DNA of 64,000 bases from Melampsora larici-populina 98AG31 (lineage: Eukaryota > Basidiomycota > Pucciniomycetes > Pucciniales > Melampsoraceae), in contig NW_006768795.1 of assembly GCF_000204055.1 (NCBI RefSeq), positions 487,971 through 551,970 on the forward strand, read 5' to 3'. The position numbers and the translations under genes are program-made. This document shows, piece by piece, positions 23,301 through 33,171 of the stretch. Below the pieces are notes generated by a model, which saw only the letters and a list, made by a program, of their open reading frames with translations, was not told where the DNA came from and did not search any database. Numbering within the stretch: position 1 is the first letter of the stretch; every line of letters starts with the position of its first letter.

Positions 23301-24300
23301 CCCTATCAAGACAGCAGCTAATGACTCTAATGCTGTTATAGTAGGTAAAGGCGATCTTGAAATTTTAACAGAAGACGGTGAAGTTGCGGTCATCAAAGAT
23401 GTCTATTATTGCCCGAAAGCGACGACTATGATCATCTCACCCGGAGCGTTATTAGCAAGTGGAGCAAAAATCTCAATGAAAGAAGATAATAACTATCAAA
23501 TAAAATCAAAAAATGGAAAGGTCTTATATGCTGTACATAAAAACAGAAGATGGTTTATTCAATCAAGAAAATTTAAAAAATCAAATTGTACTCCCTCTGC
23601 TTTGTCTCATTCAGTATGCGCAATGAAATCATCTCACAAATTATCCCAAATGTGGCATGGACGCCTAGGTCACGTGTCTTTGAAGAGAATTAAGAGACTA
23701 TTCAAAAACCATGATGAATATGGATTTCCGGATCTGAAACACTCGGAGGTAACTTGTGAGGATTGCCTAAAGAGTAAGAGCATACGTCACAGAACATTAG
23801 GCAGTACTAACAGAGAACCTAGGGTGATGGAAATCCTTGTGACTGATGTTGCAGGACCCTTCACACCGTGCTTAACAGGTGAACAACTTATGGTGACATT
23901 CCGAGACGTAGCATCAACGTTTTCAGAAGTATGCATAATCAAGCACAAATCAGAAGTACATCAAAGATTAATAAACACAATCAAGAAGTGGGAAAGAATG
24001 ACGGACATGAAAATTAAAACTGTAAGATCAGATCATGGAGGAGAATACATTGGTGCAAACTTGAGCAAATGGCTGAAAGAAAATGGAATAAATCATGAAT
24101 TTTCTAATCCTTATGAACCAGAACAAAACGGGAATGCTGAAAGACTCAACAGAACTCTTGGAGAAATGGCCCGAACGTTGTTATCAGCAAGTAAACTATC
24201 AAACAAATTCTGGAATTACGCTTACATGACCGCGGCATATATTCACAACCGACTACCGAATTCAATCACAGGTAACAAGACTCCTTTCGAGCTACTTTAC
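20399..24300 (+). pseudogene. copia gag, protease and integrase (interrupted)
   Basis: Gag starts at the ATG at 20399 with a basic, Pro/Ser-rich N-terminus (SPPKRKRRNQRKTN). An in-frame TAA sits at 21062. The frame then continues as HLNANGSNFVEWKKNTARA and is cut by a 913-bp insertion at 21205-22117. It resumes as VDRDVDLPVSTYLDRKR and runs open from 22189. Visible motifs are a modified zinc knuckle (CFICGNFGHVYSTGGC), a protease-like EYLFDGGATDA (DGG instead of the usual DSG/DTG), the integrase zinc domain MWHGRLGH ... CEDCLKSK, and the integrase core VTDVAGPF, VRSDHGGEY and NGNAERLNRT. Numbering across the insertion keeps the same frame. The 24300 boundary to reverse transcriptase is approximate, as all parts belong to one polyprotein. 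Confidence 0.88.
21205..22117 (-). mobile_element. 913-bp insertion in gag, possibly a solo LTR
   Basis: It is flanked by TAGT (21201-21204 and 22118-22121); removing it and one TAGT restores the gag reading EQVVDRDVDL. On the minus strand it starts TGAGTAG and ends CTTTTTCTAT. A 4-bp duplication, the TG start and the lack of coding sequence suggest a solo LTR or other non-autonomous element, but no partner LTR is present to confirm it. Confidence 0.7.
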
Positions 24301-26614
24301 AATAGAAAACCCCAGCTAGACATTCTTAGATCATTCGGGAGTGTAGCATTCATACACATTCACCAAGGACAACGACAACCAGGCAAATTAGAAGACAGAG
24401 CTCAAAAATGTGTGATGATTGGTTATGTTGAAGGTGGAAAAGGTTGGCTCTTCTACGATGAAGTTTCAAAGACTGTATTCCCTTCAGCAATAGCTCAATT
24501 CCCGTACGAAGTCGAATCATTGCCAACAAAGTCAGATGAAGAGATTACATCGTCCAATTCATTAAATAAAATCCTGAATCAAAACGTGAACAAGAAAGGA
24601 AGCATTCAGCATATCATCAATGCACTTAAACTAGGAGACTTTGTAGAAGAAATCAAGATTGATAAACAAGATGCGGCGGCAAGTCACGCGTTAAGCGGTG
24701 AAGATTATCTCAAAATTCTCAAGCCACCACGTTCTTTCGCAGAGGCTATGAGATCAAATGAATCAGGTAGATGGAAAGAAGCATGCGACAACGAAATGAA
24801 CATGATGAATAAAATGAAAGTGTGGAAAGTGGTGGATAAGAAGGAAGGTTTGGTACCACTTGATTTGAAGTGGGTGTTTGCGTATAAAAAAGTAGATGAT
24901 GAAGGAAATACGATCAAATTCAAGGCTAGATTAGTGGCAAAAGGCTTTCGTCAACAGGAAGGCATTGACTATACGGAAACTTTCGCACCAACGGCGACGT
25001 TTGCTGGTCTATGAATCTTACTCACAGTGGCTGCTTATCAGAATTGGCCCGTAAACTCATTTGATATCACATCAGCGTATCTCCATAGTGATATAGACTC
25101 ACTCATTTATTTCTCAATTCCAACAGGTTACATGTGTGAAGCACGTAAGAAGAACCAAGTCTTAGAAGCACTGAAGGCATTATATGGACCTAAACAAGGA
25201 GCAAGATGCTGGTGGAAACACATCCACAAGATTCTTACTGAGATGGGATTCAAAAGTAGCCAATATGACCAATCACTTTATATTTACCGTAGAGGAAATG
25301 ACACCTGTATAATTGTAAGGTTCGTGAGAACCTTCACTGAGGGTCCGGATAAGTTTCCGGCTCGACTTCTCGAGAGAGCACTTAACTAGGAACTTCGTTA
25401 TCTCATTTGATATCACATCAGCGTATCTCCATAGTGATATAGACTCACTCATTTATTTCTCAATTCCAACAGGTTACATGTGTGAAGCACGTAAGAAGAA
25501 CCAAGTCTTAGAAGCACTGAAGGCATTATATGGACCTAAACAAGGAGCAAGATGCTGGTGGAAACACATCCACAAGATTCTTACTGAGATGGGATTCAAA
25601 AGTAGCCAATATGACCAATCACTTTATATTTACCGTAGAGGAAATGACACCTGTATAATCTGGTTACACAGTGACGACGGATGTGTCACCGGAAGCTCAA
25701 CCGAACTCCTTCGAGAAATTCATAATCAGCTGAAGGAGAAACTACTCATTAAATGGGATACGTCATTAGATCAAATTGTCGGAGTGAATGTCCAGAGGAA
25801 TGAGGATGGCAGTTTCACCCTATCTCAACCAGGACTAACTAAGAAGATAATCAAGTCCTTTTTACCAGACGAGAAATCAGCAAAAACACCGATGAACCTT
25901 CAAAAAAACCCTATGACACCAACTGAAGAAGAAGAAAAATTTGGCTCAGAAAAGTACCTATCTGCCATAGGAAGCCTCAACTACCTCTCAGTCGCGACAC
26001 GACCGGACATAACATACGCCGTCAATTACTTAGCCCGTTTCTCATCTGACCCTAGAAGACAACATTGGAATGCCATCGAGCACCTAATTAGGTACGTAAA
26101 CACCAATGGTGTCCAAAAGCTTAAAAATAAACCGATAAGATCTAAAGTCGATACGCCAATACACACCTACGTTGACGCTAATTGGGGAGGAGAAGGTGCA
26201 CGATCATCACATGGCTTTATAACTTACTTTCTGAACTGTCCAATCTCGTGGACATCAAAGAGGCAGACGTGCGTTGCTTCTTCAACGTGTCATGCGGAGT
26301 ACATGGCAATGGGGACGGCGTGTCGAGACGCTGTGTGGATAAGGAATCTCATTGAGGATATCACAGGAAACGGCAACGTAGTAAACATGCATTGTGATAA
26401 CACGTCTGCAATCCACATTGCAAGTGATAATTCTTCAAATAAGAGAACGAGACATACTGATCGCGAATTCCACTACATTAACGAGCAAGTCTACAAAGGT
26501 CGAGTCTTTCTTCATTGGATTGACACAAAATCTCAACGAGCCGACATCTTAACAAAACCACTTGGACCAACACTGCATGACCTAGCTCTAAAAAATCTCA
26601 GACTCACTCGATGA
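24301..26614 (+). pseudogene. copia reverse transcriptase / RNase H with stop and duplication
   Basis: The reverse transcriptase opens with EAMRSNESGRWKEACDNEM and LDLKWVFAYKKV and reaches FAPTATFAGL, where TGA at 25012-25014 interrupts what should be GLR-ILLTVAAYQ. It continues as FDITSAYLHSDIDS and GPKQGARCWWKHI. A 258-bp part is then repeated (25056-25313 and 25402-25659) around an 88-bp spacer that carries a stop. After the second copy the frame is open to 26614. It includes the catalytic HSDDGCVTG (in place of YVDD) and RNase H motifs TYVDANWGG, SSTCHAEYMAM and MHCDNTSAIH, ending at the TGA at 26612. Enzymatic activity is unlikely from this copy because of the stop and the duplication. 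Confidence 0.88.
25056..25659 (+). repeat. 258-bp duplication with 88-bp spacer in copia RT
   Basis: Copies at 25056-25313 and 25402-25659 look identical by eye. They are separated by 88 bp (25314-25401) that contains small hairpins (GGTTCGTGAGAACC and CCGG-spaced repeats) and is not part of the polyprotein frame. Confidence 0.85.
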
Positions 26615-27018
26615 AAATCACTAGTAGAAGAATTCATGAATCATCTTTATGTCAGATTATCCACGTCTCAAATTTTATCAACGTTTCTGGTGGAACCGAT
26701 TCCGTAGACAGAGGTCGACTATACCAGTTTAACTGGGTGAATGTGGTTTTTGTCTCGGGGGAAAGAATTCCAGATAACGCGAATTTTCTTAAAATTCAAT
26801 ATCCAATTATCAAAAATAAATCAATCAAAAAAAGTAGATCAAAGAATGGAAGGAGAGAGAGAGTTTTTTATTTTTTATTTTTTATTTTGATTCTGCGCGC
26901 GTAGATATGTTTCTTTAGTGTTATTATTGTGTGTGTTTTGTCTCATTTTATATTGTTTCTTTACTTGTGATTTTGTTTTATTTCTCTGATGGATGTCTGT
27001 GACTTGTCGTGGGGGGGG

Positions 27019-27247
27019 TGTTGTGGTCACATGACTCGGGCACGACTGCGGCACAGACATCACGTGCCAAAGTCAACAAAACCTCTCCTGTTTGCTCCAA
27101 GATTCCACATCAACATTGTGGAATCCTTGCTATTTTCATACTTATGCGTTTTTGTTTATCTTGTTCTCTACTATAGGTAAATCAAAATTGTGGAATCCTT
27201 GCTATTTTCATACTTATGCGTTTTTGTTTATCTTGTTCTCTACTATA
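27019..27247 (+). repeat. 3' LTR of the copia element
   Basis: It has the same length as the 5' LTR. The two visible differences are an A/T change at about 27074 and a C/A change in the second 72-bp unit. The CTGAG duplication follows at 27248. Confidence 0.92.
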
Positions 27248-27252
27248 CTGAG

Positions 27253-28556
27253 GTCGTGGTCCCGAGGAGGTGACTTTTTCATGACATGTGTCACGGAAAA
27301 GTCATGGCAGCTGTCGAGTGGAGATCAGTGTCCCTTTCACCAACCTCAACTCCCTTGTGTCCTCTCCATGCCATCCTTCCTCTGATCCTCAGCTCGTGTT
27401 ACAATCCCTTAACCATGAAATCATACGTTGTCACCATTTTTCTGAAGAGATCGGTCCGTTAGCCTGGCCATTGGCAAGATAGGTGTGTGGTCATCGAGGT
27501 ATGATGGAAAGTAAACAAATTTTCATCTTGAGATACCTGTCAAAATCAAAGTTTTTGTCAGTGTTTGTACACTACGGGTCAATGGTTGACAGGGGAGGAT
27601 GTCCATTCTTCATCCTCCCCAAGGACATCGCGCGGATGACTGCAAGATATCCTCGCGATGTCTTTTGGGTTCTGGCTGTCAACAATTTGAGTCCGGTTGA
27701 CACATAAGACAGAACCCTGAGACGAGTCCCACGGCTTGCTCAGACCTTGACAGTGGTCTGAGATTGAAAGAAAGTTTTGTTGAAGGGCTTCTCATAAGAG
27801 GAACTCGTGCGTTGGCTTCTTCCTCTTTCTCCCCCTTCACAAATTTCAAACTTGATCATTTTTGTACCCTCAGATCTTCTCATCAACCTTTGCTGTTCGG
27901 CCTCGTTTGGCCTCGTTCTATGGCCATGTTTGTTCCTTCATATTCTACAAATTTGTCCCCTTCATCTTACTATACACTTCACAAGTCAATCCAACACTTA
28001 TGAGCAGGTCTCTTGGTTCATCCTTTTATATTTACAATCCCTCAATCATCTCTTTTATACAATTCTCAACTCGATTTTTTTTGGTTATTGTTTTTTTCCT
28101 TTTTTCAACTGTTTGTACTCTTCTTGTTGATGATCCAATGGATGAAATTACGAACTCATCCTTGCTTACTATTTATCAATGTAACCAATTGCCCCAAATC
28201 GAGAACTACAATAGGTCGCACTGGGCTGGGCTTCCTGCACCCAGAACCCAATTCAAAGCGGTCCAAACCATTTGAACTACATATTTGAATGCGTTTTGGC
28301 AATTGAATCAGGTCTCTCAGCGTCGCGCGGAACCTAAAGCAAGGATATCGCGCCGATGTCCTTGCTCTCATCCGCGCGACCTCCTCTGTGAGGATAATCA
28401 ACGGAGATCGGGCAGATCTCCGTTGGATGTCGCAAGACAGGACATCCACCGGATGTCCTGATTGGACCGTAGTGTATCTGCGTGTCACTGCTCAGCGCAC
28501 GGACCCCGAGCTCAGCTCGAGATTTTGCGTTTTTCCAACATTTCTGAGAACGACTG
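27253..28556. other. interior and right arm of the pogo-like element; hairpin cluster
   Basis: No transposase is encoded. Strong hairpins occur near the right end: GTCGCGCGG...CCGCGCGAC (28322-28380) with an inner GCAAGGA stem; AACGGAGATC...GATCTCCGTT (28400-28424); CAGGACATCC...GGATGTCCTG (28438-28460). Another ACATCGCG...CGCGATGT pair lies at about 27622-27661. The short open frames at 27760-28290 show no recognisable protein. Confidence 0.6.
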
Positions 28557-28907
28557 TAACAGTTTCAGTACTAGTAGCCCAGCCAGGCCCAGCCAGGTTT
28601 ACCATTTGAGTACCTGGGGTCACATCTAAACTTATCCAAGTCCCGCGCTGCTTCTCTAGTGTGCGAGGAGCACCATGGGAATTGGATAAATACAGTCAAC
28701 TCTGAAATAACCCATACCCCTTGTAACACATACTCTGGCCTAACCCATGCTTTTTTTGGTCCATAATTTCCACTTTTTAGCCCAGAAGACCATTGTGATA
28801 ACACATACTCTATGAAAACCCATACCTTTTGGGTTCCATAAAAAGGTATGGGTTATTTCAGAGACAACTGTATACATAGGTGACATCCCACTGCCACACG
28901 AGGTGGT
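28557..28907 (+). repeat. tandem-duplication copy A, second part (with MITE)
   Basis: The sequence from ACAGTTTCAGTACTAG through CCAGCCAGGCCCAGCCAG to CCCACTGCCACACGAGGTGG matches 29005-29180. It is interrupted at TA by the MITE 28693-28870. Confidence 0.8.
28693..28870. mobile_element. 178-bp pogo-type MITE
   Basis: The ends are CAGTCAACTCTGAAATAACC and its near-complement at the right (one extra base), flanked by TA (28691-28692 and 28871-28872). The tandem copy at about 29145 lacks it, giving an empty-site comparison. The CAGTCAACTC terminus resembles the complete pogo element at 6798. Confidence 0.85.
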
Positions 28908-29180
28908 TCACAACATATTCAAAATTGTTACAGTTACATATCATCTTGTCTATCATTCACACCCTCAACACCTGCTTCCGGCAAGTTCAATGTGTCACTG
29001 TGTTGTTTTAACAGTTTCAGTACTAGCAGCCCAGCCAGGCCCAGCCAGATTTATCATTTGAGTACTTACCTGGGGTGACATCTAAACTTATCCAAGTCCC
29101 GCGCTGCTTCTCTAGCGTGCGAGGAGCACCATGGGAATTGAATAAGTATAGGTGAGACATCCCACTGCCACACGAGGTGG
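28908..29180 (+). repeat. tandem-duplication copy B (empty-site copy)
   Basis: This is the uninterrupted version of copy A. It shows both empty sites: TGTTTTAACAG for the pogo-like element and GAATAAGTATAGG for the 178-bp MITE. Confidence 0.8.
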
Positions 29181-29353
29181 CAATTTCCTGCGAAGTCGTG
29201 TGACGATACTCCCGAGTTCCGACGCGGCCATCGAGAACGGAGATACATAACAATACCGCGGTAGACCGCGGTTATAGTTATACAAATATGGTGTCACATT
29301 CTATTGATTTGACATACTCATGACTAATGTCAAATCGCAATATTTACAAAATA

Positions 29354-29442
29354 CAGTCAAACCGGAAAAGCTTGACCGATTTTGCCCGCAAAACTCGAGC
29401 AAATTGGCGGGGAATTGGTGGCAAGCTTTTCCGGTTTGACTG
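29354..29442. mobile_element. 89-bp pogo-type MITE
   Basis: Perfect 20-bp inverted ends CAGTCAAACCGGAAAAGCTT and its complement are flanked by TA (29352-29353 and 29443-29444). It is non-coding and among the shortest members of the CAGTC group in this window. Confidence 0.85.
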
Positions 29443-29540
29443 TAACACAGGTTCCTTGCCTGTGAGAGATGTCCGATACAAACTAAACTCAACAAAGTCC
29501 CACGCTGCGTCTCGCACGCTTCGAGCGCAGGAGTTTAGAT

Positions 29541-29980
29541 AGGACCCAGGAATGCGCCTACAGAGGTATCTGATGAAACCTGTTTTTCAGTTTTTGGGCT
29601 CTACACAACACACCACTCCTTGTCTCAAGGTCCAGAGCACTTCAAAAGATGTGCATGGACTAGGGCTATCAAATGAGCCTACTCCCAGCCTCTCAACTCC
29701 CCTCACTTTCGCGCAAAATCGATTGGCGCAATTTTTTTTCGTGCCTCCAAGGCCTGATTCCGACGTTTGATTTTAAGGCTCTTTTTGACCGTTACATCCC
29801 ATTATCTCAGGCAGTATTGGTGCTATGAGGCTGAAAGCTAGCTTAAACGAAAGCCTTTAATGTCACGCACATTTTGCACTACTGTAGGTGCTGTGAATGT
29901 GTCGTTTAGTGCCCTAAAAACCCGCCAACAAAACGTCGGAATTTACATCAGATACCTCTGTAGGCGCATTCCTGGGTCCT
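29541..29980. mobile_element. 440-bp MITE, 8-bp duplication
   Basis: Perfect inverted ends of about 35 bp begin AGGACCCAGGAATGCGCCTA and are flanked by GTTTAGAT (29533-29540 and 29981-29988). An 8-bp duplication is typical of hAT elements and also seen in MULEs. No ORF of note. Confidence 0.85.
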
Positions 29981-30308
29981 GTTTAGATACAAACCAAGGA
30001 ATTCCTCCAGGGACTCAGTTGAGTTTTTGTAACAGCGTGGAGCTTTGATATGCTGGGATGTGAAAACCTTCGAGCTATCACGACAGATCACGACACAATT
30101 TCAACAGAGACTCAAAATAACTTGGAATAAATATCAAGAATAGCATCTCAATTTGAAATGGAAATGCCAGGAGTACCTCAGCAGGATCCTATAAAGCTGC
30201 TCTGTTTCTCGACCATCCAGGACCATTCTTCACTCCAAATTCACATTACGTCTACTAAACAATACCTGTACCATTTCCATTCGCATTTCGCTTTATAAAT
30301 TGTTCATC

Positions 30309-30959
30309 ATGAGGCTCTTCTTGTTCTGCTTATTAGCATCGTACGTCGTATACTTTGATATATCGCCTGCCGAAGTCACAGCCAGCGGCGCTCACTTCTG
30401 CACCCCAGACTATTGTGGTGACGTCTCCGACCCGAATGTCGACAACTCAATCGTGCCCTTATGCTCTACAGAATTGGGTAGCGGGGAGCTCGACCCAAGT
30501 CAAAAATATTCACTGAACAAGGGTTAGTGGATCCATTGATATGGAAAGATCATTCTGCCTGCGTGTCATCATCTTCTGTCTATTGCTGATATTGTGATGG
30601 TCACAATCTCTGATAGGTGTCTTGGCATGGAACGATTGGTCTCATGCCGGTGACCACTGTGACGCCGCAACGGAAGGCAGTCTTTTTTGTTGTCCAACTT
30701 GGGTGAGCACTGGAAATTTGCCTCGCAATCAGATTCAACCTTTCCTCCTTTCTATAACTTTCCATAAATCATCCTGACTCCTTACATTTTCTTGCAATTC
30801 CAGGACCTTGTGGGAACTTTTGATTATACAGGCAGCGATTGCACTTTCATTAGGGTGGGCTGGGCGGACGTTCCCGGTGTAAAAGAGGAGGGCGATTCAG
30901 ACTGTGAGCCCTACTCATCAGGTGGCTCAGGCAAGCACAAAAAGAAGAAAGGTCAATAA
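30309..30959 (+). CDS. small secreted cysteine-rich protein
   Basis: Three exons (30309-30522, 30617-30702, 30804-30959) with GT-AG introns give 151 residues. The N-terminus MRLFLFCLLASYVVYF is a clear signal peptide. The mature part has eight cysteines (HFCTPDYCG, VPLCSTE, DHCDAA, LFCCPTW, GSDCTF, DSDCEPY) that could form four disulfides. It ends in a Gly/Ser and Lys-rich tail (GGSGKHKKKKGQ). I do not recognise a named family. Length, signal peptide and Cys content fit the small secreted proteins of plant-associated fungi, some of which act as effectors; that role is only a hypothesis here. All intron phases agree, which supports the model. It lies in a repeat-rich flank, between MITEs and the APT1 gene. 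Confidence 0.8.
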
Positions 30960-31875
30960 GGGAAGAGAAACTCACACCGCAAGTAAGCTTTGCCAAAGTC
31001 AGTCGGACAAGAAATCCCAAAGGCTCTTGCTTTTCATATACATACACCAAATCTTCAATTCAATCCTTGTTTCTACGCTCTTTGAATTCACACTTCTTGA
31101 TGCAAATTTGGATAGCAATTAACTATATGTGTAGTCGTGTCATTGGCCTCTTTGTGTTTTCTTTGTCAGTACATACCTGTCCAGTTGGAGTTTACGTTGA
31201 TGTCTTTTGTACGAAAGAACGAGTCCGTCTATTAGTCCATTGTTGTTTCGAATCAAATATCTTCTTGGTGTAAGTTGTCGCGACTTTTATGAGAGTAACC
31301 CAGTTGAGCCATATCATAGGGGGAATGAAGGTTGTTGCACGACCATAATAAAGGACGTTTGAAAGGTTTGAAGCCCACTGAATCTGGATTGTAAGTAGTG
31401 GCGGAGTTTTATCATGAAAATTTTACCTGGGGTTTGGTTATCGAAAAGGCCACACGGGTGAAGGAAGTTCAAGTACGCAAAACGGCAGGAGCTTCATTTG
31501 AGTTCTGCTTAGAAAACACTCAACCAACTCTTGAGAAAGTGGGACTACAATGAAAGTAAAGGTATGGCCTTGTCCTACAACAACCTCAAGGCAGGATCGA
31601 AATTTTACTCATGCTTGCTCACTGTTTCCTTAGCAGTGTGTTCCCAGGAAGTGGTTTCAAAAACATATCCCTAGGATGAGAATGTATTTGTTTGAAAACT
31701 TATGAACGGGTTGAGCGGATGCATCATACTGGCTACTGCTCAAAAATGGAGATTTTTTGATTCGAAAGATATTTATGACGTGCCCTGTTCCATTCCATCG
31801 GCCTTGAAACAACCGCTGAAGCAAGATAAATCAACTGATACAAATATGTATATACAAATATTATTTTTTTGACTT
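30960..31875. other. intergenic, no gene recognised
   Basis: This is the 3' flank of the secreted-protein gene and of APT1, which converge here. Only short frames without similarity are present. Confidence 0.4.
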
Positions 31876-32809
31876 TCAATCCTTGATCATCGCATACGTG
31901 GGAGCATTGAGGTGTTGAGACCCTTTCAAAAAAGAAACTTCAATCAAGAACAAGTATTCGATCACTTTGGCACCTAGTTTATCTACTAGCTCTCCGGCTG
32001 CTTTTGCCGATCCACCTATGAATCATTCCAGGTGAGTTTATGAACCTGTTTATATCAATAATGTTTTCATAATCGAATCACTTACCAGTAGCAATCAAAT
32101 CATCAATAACAATGACATTTTGATCAGGCTTGATAGAATCCGCTTGAATTTCGAATACGTCCTGAATATCAAGATGCAAAAATTATCGACTCATCAGTTT
32201 GACCCTTTTAATCTTCCCAAAAAGCCATTTTGAATTTACTTACAGTACCATACTCTTTTACATATTCCGCTCCTACTACTTGACCAGGTAATTTACCTTT
32301 CTTTCGAATAGGTACAAATCCACAATTCAATCTCATAGCTAGAACTGGACCTAAAAGGAATCCCCTAGCATCTAATCCTACGACTACATCAATTTTTTTG
32401 TTCTCTAATTTAGGTATCGTCTCTGATGTTAGATGATGTATAAAATGGGTTATCAAAGTTTCAAATGCCAATGGGTCTAATGATGATGGAAAAACAATCG
32501 TGAGTTCAGATATCGTTCTGGAAAGCATGCAAATGTGATATAAGATGATTTACCTCGTAAGATTGGAAAGAGGTCTAAAAAGACGATTCCCTAGTTATTG
32601 TCATTGTCATAGGTTCAATCTAATCTGGCTTTTCATGTTTAAGAACTCGTTTTGGAAAGTGAATAACACACCTTCTTGGGGAAATCTGGGCTGATCACAT
32701 GGAAAAGAAATATTTTTGTCAGATTCTAATTCGAAAAGGTGATCATCGCAGAGAGGAAAGCTTCTGACTGGACGCCCAGTAAACTCTTGAGATAAGCTAC
32801 GTCTGACAT
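31876..32809 (-). CDS. APT1: adenine phosphoribosyltransferase
   Basis: This purine-salvage enzyme converts adenine and PRPP to AMP. The minus-strand exons read [13 protein letters not shown], then [18 protein letters not shown], then a long exon with [30 protein letters not shown] (the conserved [11 protein letters not shown] segment), [12 protein letters not shown] and EYVKEYG. After an intron come [24 protein letters not shown], the PRPP-binding loop, and after another intron [24 protein letters not shown] and the stop at 31878. The first ATG at 32809 gives a normal N-terminus. Motif order and the estimated length of about 190 residues match eukaryotic APRT. The small exons were placed by family resemblance, so their exact ends are less certain than the core. 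It is divergent from ENP2, with about 360 bp between starts. Confidence 0.92.
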
Positions 32810-33171
32810 CGTTTATGAATTCGAAGTGGCCTGTGCGATTGATATATTCTTCGGGTTGGCTATGATAGTAGTATGCAGGCTTGGGATGATATCCTTTTAC
32901 TTATCAAGAAGCGAGATCAAACTTGCTTTAGGTGGATTTATCGGTAGCAAATTCCACCCGGAGCTATCGGCGGAGCTGGCCGGCTTGTGGCAGGGAAATA
33001 AAATCGCTGTATGGGAACTGGTATTGTTTTTGACAGGCTTTGCATACTAGCATATCAATATCCCTATAACATGAGGTAGACTGTATTGCCTTTTTCTGTA
33101 ATTTCACACCACAAAAAAAGTTGAACAGCTGAACCACATTGAGAAGATTTCCAACTCAACCAACATCAAGA
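32810..33171. promoter_or_regulatory. shared divergent promoter region, APT1 / ENP2
   Basis: These 362 bp lie between two divergent start codons. No specific factor site is claimed. Confidence 0.45.

Larger units (their letters stand above)
20132..27247 (+). mobile_element. LTR retrotransposon, Ty1/copia type
   Basis: The 7116-bp element is flanked by CTGAG on both sides (20127-20131 and 27248-27252). Two 229-bp LTRs differ at only two positions by eye. A G-run (27010-27018) directly before the 3' LTR serves as polypurine tract. The body encodes gag, protease, integrase, reverse transcriptase and RNase H in the copia order on the plus strand. The low LTR divergence means recent insertion, yet the coding part is broken by a stop in gag, a 913-bp insertion, a TGA in reverse transcriptase and a local duplication. 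Confidence 0.93.
20096..28556. mobile_element. non-autonomous pogo-like element hosting a copia insertion
   Basis: The termini are inverted: CAGTTGTTCTCAGAAATGTT at the left and, on the other strand, CAGTCGTTCTCAGAAATGTT at the right. The similarity carries on through GGAAAAA and CAGCTGAG/GAGCTGAG, and TA flanks both sides (20094-20095 and 28557-28558). The copia element 20132-27247 and its 5-bp duplication occupy most of the span, so the host element itself is about 1340 bp. No transposase frame is visible in 27253-28556. The tandem copy at 28908-29180 preserves the empty site (TGTTTTAACAGTTTCAG), confirming the boundaries. Confidence 0.85.

Noticed and set aside
26611..26904. Possible third copia gene after RNase H
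   Set aside because: Short, low-complexity, Lys/Arg-rich, and followed by the polypurine tract; no envelope-like features.
27760..28290. Cluster of overlapping frames of 80-140 codons
   Set aside because: They overlap in all three frames, show no recognisable motif and lie in the non-coding interior of a pogo-like element.
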